Positions 1 to 9,984 of a stretch of 64,000 bases of DNA are shown piece by piece. The stretch covers positions 1,536,001 through 1,600,000 of the forward strand of contig OY978098.1 of NCBI GenBank assembly GCA_963854735.1. Reading direction: 5' to 3'. Origin of the DNA: Marvania coccoides (lineage: Eukaryota > Chlorophyta > Trebouxiophyceae > Chlorellales > Chlorellaceae). The notes under the pieces were generated by a model. That model saw nothing but the letters and a program-made list of their open reading frames with translations. It had not been told where the DNA came from and ran no database searches. Each line of letters starts with the position of its first letter. Position 1 is the stretch's first letter. Position numbers and translations under genes: made by a program.

Positions 1-1
1 T

Positions 2-32
<31 letters not shown>

Positions 33-660
33 TTGCCCCTGCGTTTTGCGGCTGCACCACCACGAAACTGGCGCCATCTGCCGCCGCCGCTGCTGCTGCG
101 GCCCCTGAGTCAGCTGCTCGCCCCACCAGCGCCGTTGCGTTATGCAGCATGCCCCTGGCCACGACAGTCGGCAGCCCAGAGGGGGACAGCACCACCCCGT
201 CAGCGCCTGCCGCGTCAGCGATGTCTGTTCGGTCGGCAATCAGCAGGGCTGCTCGCCCCCGCAGTGCCTCTTTAACGGCAATTGCGGCCTCGTAGAGCTG
301 TCCGGCGCCGCCCCCAGGGGTCTCTATGAGCACCACCGCCGTTGCCCCGCCCGCGACAGTCGCGGAAAGGTCTTCTACTGCGGCGGCAGCGGCAGCTGCG
401 GAAACTTGAATGAAGAGCGCCGGCAGCTCGACGCGCGCCTGTCGCTTGCCGGCGGGCAATAACGAAGGGCGCGGGCGGTCTGTGGAGGCGTCGCCACCCT
501 GGGAGCTGCTGGGAAGGGCCGCAAGGGGGGCTGCGAAGCGCCAGCGGCTGAAGGCGGTGTGGGGCTGCAGCTGGGCACGGCGGGGGGCTGGCGGTCTCCT
601 TGGCAGGCACAATGCTGCTTGTACGATTTCTGGGTGCGATGAGAGCCTGGCTGTCCTCAT
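1..660 (-). CDS. FZL: FZL-like (FZO-like) chloroplast dynamin-family GTPase, N-terminal part; truncated by window edge
   Basis: An open frame of 220 codons runs from an ATG at 660 to base 1 without a stop, so only the N-terminus is present. Residues 1 to about 55 are rich in R, A, S and P with almost no acidic residues, as in a plastid transit peptide. From about residue 70 there is a thiamin-phosphate-synthase-like (ThiE/TenI) fold with GQLYEAA, then LLIADRTDIADAAGADGVVL and LPTVVARGML. Plant FZL proteins carry this ThiE-like region ahead of a dynamin/mitofusin GTPase and act in thylakoid and chloroplast membrane organisation. The GTPase part should lie to the left of the window. After the conserved part come Ala-rich GCN-repeat codons at 1-45. 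A free-standing ThiE is less likely, because the Gly-rich IETPGGGAGQLYEAA segment and the order of motifs match FZL. Divergent from the RRM gene. Confidence 0.75.
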
Positions 661-1332
661 CCTTCCCGAGATTGATGGTGATAAAGCGACTGATCAAATT
701 TAGTAATTTAAAATGTAAAATTGAAAGAACTGGCGAACGACGTCATGCGAGGTGCGTCGCCTGTTTATAATACATTTGAACGTGCTAATGCCATTGAGCG
801 AGGTGCTCACTTGCTCCCTTCCAGCTCTCCTTTCCACTGACATTTCTCGTGTTCGGCTTTGTGGCTCCGTCACGGGTACCGCAGCTATTTCGTTTAAACA
901 TATTTCGCGAGTATGATCACACGTAGTGTATGAGTCCCGGTGAGGGCGAGCGCAGGGCTAATTTAAGATGGGGATGGTTCGTAGGACGCAATGGGACGCA
1001 AGGGTGCTGAGGGAGCACTCTTCGGGCAATTCAGGACACACAGTACGCAAACAAGTAAACCAGAATCGAAATAGCGGGCGCGCCGACAGCGAAACAGTGC
1101 ACCCCTCGAGGTGAGTGGCCATTGCACGCCATTTCTTGTGTGTTCACGCCAGTTAGGCGCCTAAAACTTCATGGAATGGCGATTGCCAACCGACCAGCTG
1201 GCGTTTTTCGACGCCGCGCTGTTCCTTGGCCCCAAAAAATATCATCTCATCCCTCCATCATGTTTTGTATCTTTTTGCAGGCAAAGATCGAAACGATCCC
1301 GTCCAGACGACTGGGAGATACCATCGGACGAT
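661..1332. other. Divergent 5' region of FZL-like and RRM genes; possible upstream RRM exon
   Basis: A spacer between two diverging genes. The right half may hold a first exon of the RRM gene: an ATG at 968 (second in-frame ATG at 974) opens a frame to 1110, followed by a GTGAGT donor at 1111 and a TTTTTGCAG acceptor ending at 1280. The frame stays open across this junction into the exon at 1281. If it is not translated, the stretch is 5' untranslated sequence with an intron. Confidence 0.4.
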
Positions 1333-2472
1333 ATGGAAGACTACAACAACCAAAACACTGAGCAGGAGGTCCTGCGCGTGGCCCGGCGGGTCTACGTCGG
1401 CAACCTCTCCTGGCGCACCTCCTGGCAGGACCTTAAAGTGAGTTTCATTCGCAGCACCACGCGTATCTTGACATTCCCCGTAATTCCCACCGCCGCCGCC
1501 TCCCTTTGCTCCGACCAATACCACCCAATATTTAACTTTTTGCAGGACTTTTTCGGGCGGGTGGGCACCGTCAAGTACGCCGACGTCCTGCGCGAGGCCG
1601 GCCCCGGCAGCCGCTCCAAGGGGTGCGGCATCGTGGAGTTCGAGACCCCCGAGGAGGCCGCCGCCGCCATCCAGCAGCTCAACCACGTGGAGCTGGATGG
1701 GCGCCAGGTCTTTGTGCGCGAGGACCGCGAAGACTTTGAGCTGCGAAACGAGCTGGGATCCGCCGGCGGCGGCATGGAGCGGGCTTCCCGTGGGAGCATA
1801 GACCCCAACGGCCCGCCCAAGCGCGCGCGCGGGCCCCCTCCCGGGCCCATCGGCGGCGGCGGCGCCGTGACCATCGGGCGCCGCGTTTGGGTGGGCAACC
1901 TCGGCTTCGACACCACCTGGCAGCAGCTGAAGGACCATTTTAAGGCCGCGGGGCGCGTGCTGCATGCCGACATCCTGCAGGACGCCGACGGCCGCGGCAA
2001 GGGCTGCGGCATCGTCGAGTTTGAGCAACCGGCCGACGCGCTGCGGGCCATCTCGCTGCTCTCCAACTCCACCCTGGACGACCGCCAAATCATGGTGCGT
2101 GAAGACAGGGAGGACCCGGGGGCTCGCAGCGCTGCTGTTGGCTGCGCACGCCCCCTCCACATGGGGCTGCGGGGCGGCTCCGTGCCGCCGCCCCCTCCAG
2201 GATCGGGCATGGAGGGCGGCACCCAGCTGGTGGTGCACGGCATCCCGTACCGCATGGCGTGGCAGGATCTGAAGGACCTGTGCCGTGCTGCTGGCACCGT
2301 GGTTCGCGCCGACGTGATGACCAACCCTGATGGCTCCAGCAAGGGGTTCGGGGTGGTGACGTTCGCCACGCCGCAGGACGCGGCGCAGGGCATCGCGATC
2401 CTGCATGGGCGCGTGGTGGAGGGCCGCGTGATCACCTGCAAGTACGACAGATTTGCCAACGCGGGGGGCTGA
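1333..2472 (+). CDS. RNA-binding protein with three RRM domains (Gbp2/Hrb1/hnRNP-M type)
   Basis: Two exons (1333-1437 and 1546-2472) around a 108-nt GT-AG intron whose length is a multiple of three, so the unspliced frame also stays open. The spliced protein is 343 aa. RRM1 (about residues 17-92) has the RNP2 motif RRVYVGNLSW and RNP1-like KGCGIVEF. RRM2 (about 147-222) has RRVWVGNLGF and KGCGIVEF. RRM3 (about 260-335) has TQLVVHGIPY and KGFGVVTF. The linkers are Pro/Gly-rich. The intron sits inside RRM1, and removing it restores the helix WQDLKDFFGRVG, which supports the model. Tandem RRMs with this WQDLK signature occur in yeast Gbp2/Hrb1 and related mRNA-binding proteins that couple nuclear processing to export. 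The exact role here is inference. The start could instead be an upstream exon at 968. Confidence 0.82.
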   Translation: MEDYNNQNTEQEVLRVARRVYVGNLSWRTSWQDLKVSFIRSTTRILTFPVIPTAAASLCSDQYHPIFNFLQDFFGRVGTVKYADVLREAGPGSRSKGCGIVEFETPEEAAAAIQQLNHVELDGRQVFVREDREDFELRNELGSAGGGMERASRGSIDPNGPPKRARGPPPGPIGGGGAVTIGRRVWVGNLGFDTTWQQLKDHFKAAGRVLHADILQDADGRGKGCGIVEFEQPADALRAISLLSNSTLDDRQIMVREDREDPGARSAAVGCARPLHMGLRGGSVPPPPPGSGMEGGTQLVVHGIPYRMAWQDLKDLCRAAGTVVRADVMTNPDGSSKGFGVVTFATPQDAAQGIAILHGRVVEGRVITCKYDRFANAGG

Positions 2473-3964
2473 GGCGAGCGAGTCGGTACAAGACAATAAT
2501 ACAGTTAACAAAATAATAATAATTGGGGTGCATTGTAGAGGAGGAAGAGCGTGGGTGGGTGATTATAGTCTCTGAGGTGGGGGCATATTTTTTTTTTAAC
2601 TGCAGGCGTGGAGGTGGCGGCTTTGGATGTTTTGTTGGTGATCAAAAGGGGGGCGCATGTGCAATACAGGAGGTCCGTGTCATGTACTTTCATTCCTTTA
2701 TACAATAATGATTGATACATACGCTATCCTACATTACATGTCTAGACTTGGATTTCATTTTCTCTTATTGTTTTTTCGCACAAAAGTACTGAAAGAGAAA
2801 TTAATTTCTGCAACTTGGTGAATGCGCTTTTGGGTTTTTTCTGATTAGGAATCTCGCCGTGTTTTTTGCTTGTTTGTTTGTTTGATTTTTTTCTTTCATG
2901 TGTTTTTCTTTTCCTCCCCGTATAGCAATTTGCCTCTTCTCTACTACACATTTTCTGCCTCTCACCGGCTTTTTTTTTACCTCCTTCCTATTTTGGAGGT
3001 CGGAGGATTTCCCTGTAGGGCTTAGTATCTTGTGATTTTGTTTGAATCAGTGCCTTGCGTATCGAATTTTTCTTTTCTTTCTTTCTTTCCGTCTGATTTT
3101 ACGCCATTGGTGGGCTCCAAGACAAGGATGGAGGCTGCCTGGAGCATGGTCCTTGAGGGCCCAGTAACAAGCCAGTACATTCTTTGGCAGCTACTAATCG
3201 TTTTTTCTCATAAAGCCCAAGCGAAATCTACGCGTTCTCTATTTACGGCAGCATTGTATTAACACAGTGCAGTCGTTTGGGTTCGGTTTTGAAATTTTTT
3301 CTATTCGGTATCGGTATGTTTCTCGGCCAATGAGCGATTTGGATGGATGCTTTTTTGTCTGTTTTTTCTTTCTTTCTATAAAATACTAAAGTTGTAAATA
3401 TGGTAAATATACTCAACTTTATTACAAGAAGAAGCGAGAGTGCGGAAATGCGAAACTTGGCAGGCAGGCGGCAGCAACAGAGGGAGGCAGAGGTCGTCGC
3501 CGATAAAAGAGGCAGCGTTCTTTAAAATACACAGGCAGGCTAGCTGTATGAGGAAAAGAGGAGATTGAAGAAATTCCTGAAATTTGAAAACCGGCCTGGA
3601 GACGTAATAACGATATGTAAAACCTCGAAAAAAAAAGAAAAAAAACTGTCACTGCCGCCAGAAAATTCTGGCTCTATTATGATAATAATACTCTTCTTTC
3701 CAATACGCTGACCGTGTATGCGTTGATGCTAATACTGTATGATGTTAAATACTGTAAAAATAAACTAATTGAGACAGCTATCTCATTCCTGCAGCATTGA
3801 CTGTGACTCATTTTCTTGAGTCGAGGGAGCTGAGCCAGTCTTAAGGCTCTCTGCCCCCATTAATGGACTTAAAAAAAAAAGATTTAATTGGTCCATTGAG
3901 TACAATGCGACGCTTTTGTTAATACGTCAAAGAAGGTTTCGATATTATTTTAATTGAACAAGCG
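2473..3964. other. AT-rich intergenic region with a retroposed repeat end
   Basis: About 1.5 kb with no credible gene: only short low-complexity frames and many T or A runs. The one structured piece is near 3600-3650, listed separately. I saw no tRNA-like or snRNA-like fold. Confidence 0.5.
3600..3648 (+). repeat. 3' end of a dispersed repeat with TGTAA signal and A-rich tail
   Basis: Bases 3600-3626 match 55121-55147 at 24 of 27 positions. Both contain ATATGTAAAACCTC, hence TGTAA, the usual green-algal polyadenylation signal (3616-3620). Here the motif is followed directly by an A-rich run to about 3644, as expected of a reverse-transcribed copy. How far the element extends upstream is unclear. 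Confidence 0.45.
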
Positions 3965-5465
3965 ATGAGGTCACTTTTCAAGCACCAGCTAGGGCTTCTG
4001 GGCCGCGGCATTCGTGACCCAGCTACCGCAGAATATATTATCGAGAACACGAAAGCTGCATGCTCAGTTCCCGCGCTGCAGAGCCGGTGTTCGGTCCCCA
4101 ATGTCTCTGCACGCCCCCACAGCGCGCTCCCCCAGCCCCAATTCGACTCCCACACCGACTCCGACATCGAAGACGACCATTGCCGAGACCACCATTTTGC
4201 CTCCTCCCGGCGAGAACAGTGGCGAGCATCCTTGCCCAGCCCCGCTCAGGTCTCCCGCCTGCTGCAGCAGAAACCCCCACCCGCCCCTGCCACCCCTCCC
4301 CCCGTCCCCGCAGACGAGCAGCCTCTGTCATGGGAAGACGTCATCACCAAAGCACGCGCAGCGGGGCTCCACCTCCCCCACGACCAGGTTCTGACCGACT
4401 CTTTCGGCCGCCGCCACTCCTACCTCCGCATCTCCCTCACCGAGCGCTGCAACCTGCGCTGCATGTACTGCATGCCGGAGGAGGGCGTGGACCTCACCCC
4501 CGCCTCCCACCTCCTCACCGTCGACGAGGTGGAGCGCCTCACACGCCTGTTTGCCGCCTCGGGTGTCACTAAAGTGAGGTTGACGGGGGGAGAGCCCACG
4601 CTGCGGCGAGACCTAGCGGAGATTGTGGGGCGTGTCGCAGCCGTGGAGGGCGTCCAAGCGGTGGGCCTGACCTCCAACGGCATTGCCCTGGGGCGGTCGC
4701 TGCCAGAGCTGCACACAGCGGGGCTGTCGCTGCTGAACATCTCGCTGGACACACTGCGGGCGGACCGGTTTGAGGCAATGACGCGGCGGAAGGGGCACGC
4801 GCGGGTGCTGGCCGCCATTTCCAGCGCCATTTCTATTGGCTTCGACCCCGTGAAGGTCAACGTGGTGGTTATGCGGGGGGTGAACGATGATGAAATTGCG
4901 GACTTTGTGGAGCTCACAAGAAATGACCCCATCAACGTAAGAATTGCTTGATTTGGAAGCCTAAATAATTTTCAAGCGCCTTGAAGTTCATTGTTTTCTT
5001 CCTTGTGCATTTCGCTCTTTGCAGGTGCGGTTCATTGAGTACATGCCGTTTGACGGCAACGTGTGGAGCAGCACCAAGCTGGTGCCTTTCAAAGAGATGA
5101 TGGAGCGGGCGGGGGAGCGCCACGGCGGCGCCGGCGCCCTCATTCGGTGCGCAGACCCCTCGGGCGAGGTAGCCAAGAACTTTACGCTCCCCGGCCACGC
5201 TGGCAGCGTGTCATTCGTGTCTTCCATGACCTCTGCGTTCTGTGGCGACTGCAACCGGCTGAGGATCATGGCTGACGGAAACATCAAAGTGTGCCTGTTC
5301 GGGGCGAACGAGGTGAGCCTCAGGGACGCGATGCGCGGTGGAGCGAGCGATGACGACCTGCGGGCGGTGGTGGCGGCGGCGGTGCAGCGCAAGAAGGCTG
5401 CCCACGCTGGCATGTTTGAGCTGGCGAGGACAAAAAACAGGGCTATGGTCAAAATTGGAGGGTGA
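3965..5465 (+). CDS. CNX2: Molybdenum cofactor biosynthesis protein 1 (MoaA/CNX2), GTP 3',8-cyclase
   Basis: Exons 3965-4936 and 5025-5465 flank an 88-nt intron; the product is 470 aa. This radical-SAM enzyme turns GTP into 3',8-cyclo-H2GTP, the first step of molybdopterin synthesis, and in plants works in the mitochondrial matrix. The N-terminal FeS motif CNLRCMYC places cysteines at 162, 166 and 169. The GGEPTLRRD loop that binds SAM follows. The C-terminal FeS cysteines are at 397, 400 and 414 (FCGDCNRLR and NIKVC), and the protein ends in a double glycine, which is essential in MoaA. About 130 residues precede the core. The first 20 (MRSLFKHQLGLLGRGIRDPA) are basic and amphipathic, fitting a mitochondrial presequence. 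No MoaC or other cofactor gene adjoins it. All catalytic residues that I know of are present. Confidence 0.93.
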
Positions 5466-5723
5466 TTAATTGTACTGCGATCGAGTTATCTTGCGACACC
5501 CCAGTGTTTTTTTAATCACGCATAACGTCCTCCGGTTTTATTCAGGTCGAATTTATTTTATAGCGTGTATATGAATGTTGTACCAATGTTTTATATTAAT
5601 TTGCTTGCATTTCCAATTTTATATCGGTCCCTCTGCTCCTCTTCTTTATACTAATATTTCCTTTACTACTATATCACACAACGTTTAAATTTTGTCAACA
5701 AGTAAGCATCAATTATTATTATT

Positions 5724-7745
5724 TTATTCGCCGCCCTGCAGCATGATATCGTGGTTTTTGAACGCAGCCCTGAACGCTTCGCAGCGCTGCTCCTCCTCCT
5801 CCGGGGTGCTGCTGCACGCCTTCCAGTCCGCGCGGTGCGGCACCCCAGCCAGCTCCGCCAGCACCTCTCGACCAAAATTCAAGGGGTGGCGCTCGCCGTA
5901 CGCAATGGGGTGCACCAGCCTCGATCCGTCGGGCAAAAGCGCCACAAAGTACTCGCCGTTGTGCACCACCCCTGCCAGCGCGTCGCGCGCCGCCTCCCCC
6001 ACCGCCGGCGGCAGCTTTGTGAACCCAAAGCCGTGGCGCTCAGCAGCCGCTTCAAAGGCAGCCCCCGCGCGGCTTCCCGCCTCCGCCGGCACCGCGATCA
6101 CGTTGACGTGGCAGTGGTTGCCGCCGCTCTTCTTTAGCCGCATGTAGCGCTCGAACCCCACCAGCGCTTTGCCCTCAGCCGAGAAGCACGAGCGCAGCGC
6201 CGATAGGTACCGCTCCACCTCCGCGGCGGTGCTGGCGGGGGTCTCTAGCGTGCACGCGTAGTGCTCCACGGGCAGCACCAGCGCGTGTCGGTCCGTGATA
6301 GCGCCCTTGTCCACCGCAACGTAACATTCCTCGCCCACCGACGCCACCAGCGCCGTGTCTGCGTTGGGGTTGGACAGGCAGAACCAGCACCCCTCCACGG
6401 GCTTGGCTTCTTTCTGTCGGGGGCGGTCCTCCGCGGCGGCTGGCTCCACAAAGATCTGGCGGCCCATGAGCTCGGAGCCGTTGAGCTGGCAGGCGCGCTC
6501 CATGGCCTCTTTCGACTCGAACTGCACGTGGCAGAAGGAGTTGAGCTTGCCCTCGGCGTGGGCGCGGCGTACGAGGTCCACCACGGGCCCAGCCTGCGAA
6601 AAAAAGGCGATCAGATCCTCCTCGGTGGCCCTGAACGGGACGTTGCGAACAAAAGCTGTTTTGGAGCGGTCGCGAGCCACATCCGCGCGGCCCAAAGAGG
6701 GCGCGGCGATGGAGCCTTTTGCGCGCTTGGTGCGGTCCTGCCACCGCCATGTTTGCGCCCCCAGGTCGTCGTCATTGCCATCGCCGTCCGCCGCCGCTCT
6801 TTTCGACCCCGTCAGCCTCGCGTACGGCGAATTTGTGGCGCCGAGTGGGGCGGCAGACAGCGCCTCCGGCGTCATCACTGTGGCAGGCGTCAGCCCCAGC
6901 GCGTGCAGCCACTTTTGCTTGGCTGTGTTTCCCACGGCACCCAGCCCAATGAATCGAGTGGCTAAAGGGCCTGCCCCGAGGTCTGGGTTGAGGTACGGCG
7001 GGCGGGCGAAGAACAGACGCGCTGCGCCTGCGATGTGGTACCTCGGACGCGCCGCGATGGCCGTTTCTGCGCCTGGTTCGCTCCCAGCAGGGGCAGCGCC
7101 ACCAGTGGGCATTCCAGCCTCTGGCAGCCCGCTGCACACCCCCGCAGGCCACTCATTCGTCAGTAACAAGTCAATGTCGCCTTCCGCGTTCGCCACAGCG
7201 AGTTTGAAAGCGTTTAAGTCCGCTGGTGTGTAGTAACGACAGCCGTCACCGGTGGATGGGACCTCCTGCTGGTCTGCCGCTGCGCGGAAGGCGGCGGCGT
7301 TGTATGTGCCGTCCAGGAACGCGATCTGCAGGTCTTTCAGCTGCGACACGCCGGCGCGCCCCAAGTAACGGATGTTGCAATCGGGGGCGGCGGCCAGTGC
7401 GGCGAGCGCCTGTTTGCTGCCGAGCCCAAACCCGCCCGAGAAGTAGGTGGGCAGCGGGGCGTTCTTCTCGCCCTTGATGTAGGGCAGGAGCTCGCCAATA
7501 TAGTCGGCATCGTCAGTGCCTATGCGAAGAGCGACGAGTGAGTTGGCATGTTGGATTTAATGGAGGAAAGCCAAATTAAATGTTGCGCTGGGTTGCGTAC
7601 CTTCAGGGTTAAAAAATGCGCCCACACAGATGAGCAGATCAAAAGGTCCACTGGAGGCGTTCACGCTGGCGACCCGTTTGAACAGCGCATCGATTTTGCC
7701 ACACACATCCCCGCTCAATAGCACCTTTATTGTTGGCCCGCTCAT
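5724..7745 (-). CDS. CWF19-like protein 1 (CwfJ family, plant C3H64/C3H59-like) with an RRM
   Basis: Exon 1 is 7745-7601 and exon 2 is 7519-5724, with an 81-nt intron; 646 aa. The N-terminus (VLLSGDVCGKIDALFKRV, LLTNEWPAGV, PRYHIAGAARLFFARPPYLN) is the metallophosphatase-like domain of CWF19L1. About residues 337-412 form an RRM (KTAFVRNVPF, LNSFCHVQF). The CwfJ C-terminal HIT-like domain starts at CWFCLSNPNAD (about 427) and has the HIT-type His motif NHCHVNVI (about 515). The second CwfJ domain ends the protein at VPHRADWKAC. Yeast and human relatives act in late spliceosome disassembly and lariat debranching. Plant orthologues carry CCCH zinc fingers between the N-terminal and HIT parts; I see none here, and the RRM occupies that stretch. 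Its ATG lies only 72 bp downstream of the SET gene stop on the same strand. Confidence 0.85.
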
Positions 7746-7817
7746 CAAAGGCAGCTTCTTTTATGTATATTTATTTAGAAATATTATAAAATAAATGCAA
7801 TACCAAGGAAGTCTCAA

Positions 7818-9293
7818 TCATTTTTGGACAGCGACAGCAGGGCGCCGCCTGCCCAGCAGCACTCTCCCTACTCTCAGCTGCGGATGTTGTTGCACAGAGG
7901 GGGCTGCTCCAGTATGTGCAATACAGATTTCCTTCAGCGCTGCACCGCACAACTCCATCGATCGTTTCAGAATTCTTTTATAATTCTGCCGCCATGCCAC
8001 CGCCACCGCCAGGCAGCCCCCAGCAGCCGGCAGCCCCCCCAGCTCCTCTTCATCTTGCTCCAGAGTACTCGGCAGAGCTTGCAACGCGTCCATGCATGCT
8101 GTTCGCAGCGCCTCCAAGGCCCGTCGTTCGCTGGCGCCGTCAACTTTTGAATCCTGCACCGCCAGGTACGCCTTCGCTTTTCTTTGCGAAGGAGACATGG
8201 CCGCCAGCCGCAGCGCCCGCAGCAGCTCCCAGCTGGGGTTGCCGTCTGCGTGGACGACGATTTGCTGCTCTTCCAGCTGCGAGGCAACAGCCTGCGGCAG
8301 CATTTCTGGCGGCAGCAGCGCAACGTCATGAGGATTATTTTCCAGCACAAAGCCGTAGAATTCTAGTAGATCCAAGTTGCTGTGTCGCCCGTAGCACAAG
8401 AAAACCTCTTCCCCTGCTACATAGCTGTTCAAGAGAGATAGAAACAAAAGTCAGTTTGCATTACGCCAAACCCCCTCACAACTCGCAAGAAGAACAACCT
8501 ACCGACGACGGGCAAAGATGCGATAGTACTTTTCATCTTCCTCAATAATTCCGTCTTCATCCAGTTTTCCATCACCCCACATGCCTTCACCACCGTCTTC
8601 GTCTCCACAACAAGCTTTAATGGTTGTGCCGTTTCCGGGGTCTAGCTGCGGGGAAACGGGTGGAGGGGGTGGGGCGTAGTTATGAAGATCTCCTAATGGC
8701 ATGAGACACCCCGCCTGGGCGTCTCCAGGCATGAACATTGTACGAGAAGATATCGTCGAAAGCGCCCACACCCAAGCCGCCTTTGAACGCCACTTGGCTG
8801 GCAAATCTAGTTCCCGAAGCACCGGGGAAGCTTGCCTCCAGCTCTCCAGCGCATCTGCGGATGCTTGCTCCACCCGACGCACCGCGTACGGGACTTGCAG
8901 CGCCGCTGTTTCCGCCGGTGAGAAAGAAAAGCACGCTGCAGTGGCGTAGGACGACGGCAAGCTGCGGAGGTAGAGGTGCCAAAAGGAGTCTGCACCCTTT
9001 GAGAGCTCGTTCAGGAGGTGAACGGCCAGCATTTGCGTGGGAGACAAGGGAAAGCTGCACCGCTGAAAGCAGGTGGAGAGGTGGGCATCTCGTCGAGCGC
9101 TGTCGCAGCTGATGAGCAATGCACTTGGTACACTTAGAATGCACGCTCCAGGGGATATTTCAGTCGTTGCAATGACGCCGCGCCACCCGTTTTCGACAAA
9201 CACAGTCGAGATGTTTGAAAATTGGACACCGTTCTGCAGCAACCAGGCCAGGAATGCTGTGTCAATGGGCTCTTTGGTTGGTTCATCATTCAT
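7818..9293 (-). CDS. SET-domain protein of the Rubisco-LSMT/SETD family (SDG40-like)
   Basis: Exon 1 is 9293-8503 and exon 2 is 8424-7818, with a 78-nt intron; 465 aa. Seen: a split SET domain beginning at NGWRGVIATTEI (about 33), the NHxP-type segment here as GDLHNYAPP (about 200), then RYVAGEEVFLCYGRHSNLDLLEFYGFV after the intron, where GEEVFLCYG is the SET C-terminal motif that closes the active site. The long helical C-terminus fits the Rubisco-LSMT substrate-binding domain. The family methylates lysine on soluble proteins such as Rubisco large subunit, aldolase or actin; LPLGDLHNY is closest to plant SDG40. The usual NH of the NHxP motif is NY here, as in SDG40. The substrate is unknown, and there is no obvious transit peptide, so a cytosolic role is possible. 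Confidence 0.8.
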
Positions 9294-9984
9294 TTTTCAA
9301 TCTAATTTCAACAAATCGATGTGAAAATTGGTGTTTTTCGACTGAAGCGTGCAGCAGAGAAAAAGAAAGAGCCATGAAGGCAACAAAAACGAGGCAAAAA
9401 AATGCGAGTATGCTAGCTACATGCTGCTGCGGGTGCGGGATACTCTGCTGCGTGCACCAGCAAAAGGCTGCATGAAATGATTGGATGGGCGGGTGTGGTC
9501 GGTGAATTGTGGACATAGAAGCATTATGGGCTCTACTAGCGGGCGCCCCATGCCCAACCCATTGACCTGAATGAGAAAGCTGCTCGCAGGGCCAAACTGG
9601 TCGGGAATTCATTCTTTTTCCTCTATTTGTTTTTGCTGTCGTACAACACGCATTCAGGACGAATTTACAAGATGTTAGCACTGTCTGCCTCTTTGTTGAT
9701 GGGTCGCACTTTATGTTATATCATTTTTGTCTCCATCAATGGAGGCATCGACCAGAGAAATCACAACAAGCATTTTGTTCAAATGCGCACGTGGCAGTTC
9801 GCTTTTTTTTTGCTGCCGTATTAGCAGCAGCCTCCTTCAACTGGTTGCATTTTTATTTAATTTATTTTACATCTTGCCAATAGATTGACATGAGCATAGG
9901 AGACAACAACAAAAATTGAGATGTATCAGCAACATATTTTCTATGAAATCAAGAGCACGGTCCATGGCGCAAAAATTTGAATTT
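9294..9984. other. AT-rich divergent spacer
   Basis: About 690 bp between the SET gene start (minus) and a secreted-protein gene (plus). It contains only short frames without domains or conserved codon pattern. Nothing else was recognised. Confidence 0.4.

Noticed and set aside
1258..2511. Long minus-strand open frame of 417 codons
   Set aside because: It is the antisense of the three-RRM gene; composition is His/Ala/Gly/Arg-rich without any domain, and the sense strand has clear RRMs and a valid intron.
3422..3652. 76-codon minus frame
   Set aside because: Phe/Ser/Leu-rich, covers the repeat end with its A-run, no splice sites or domain.
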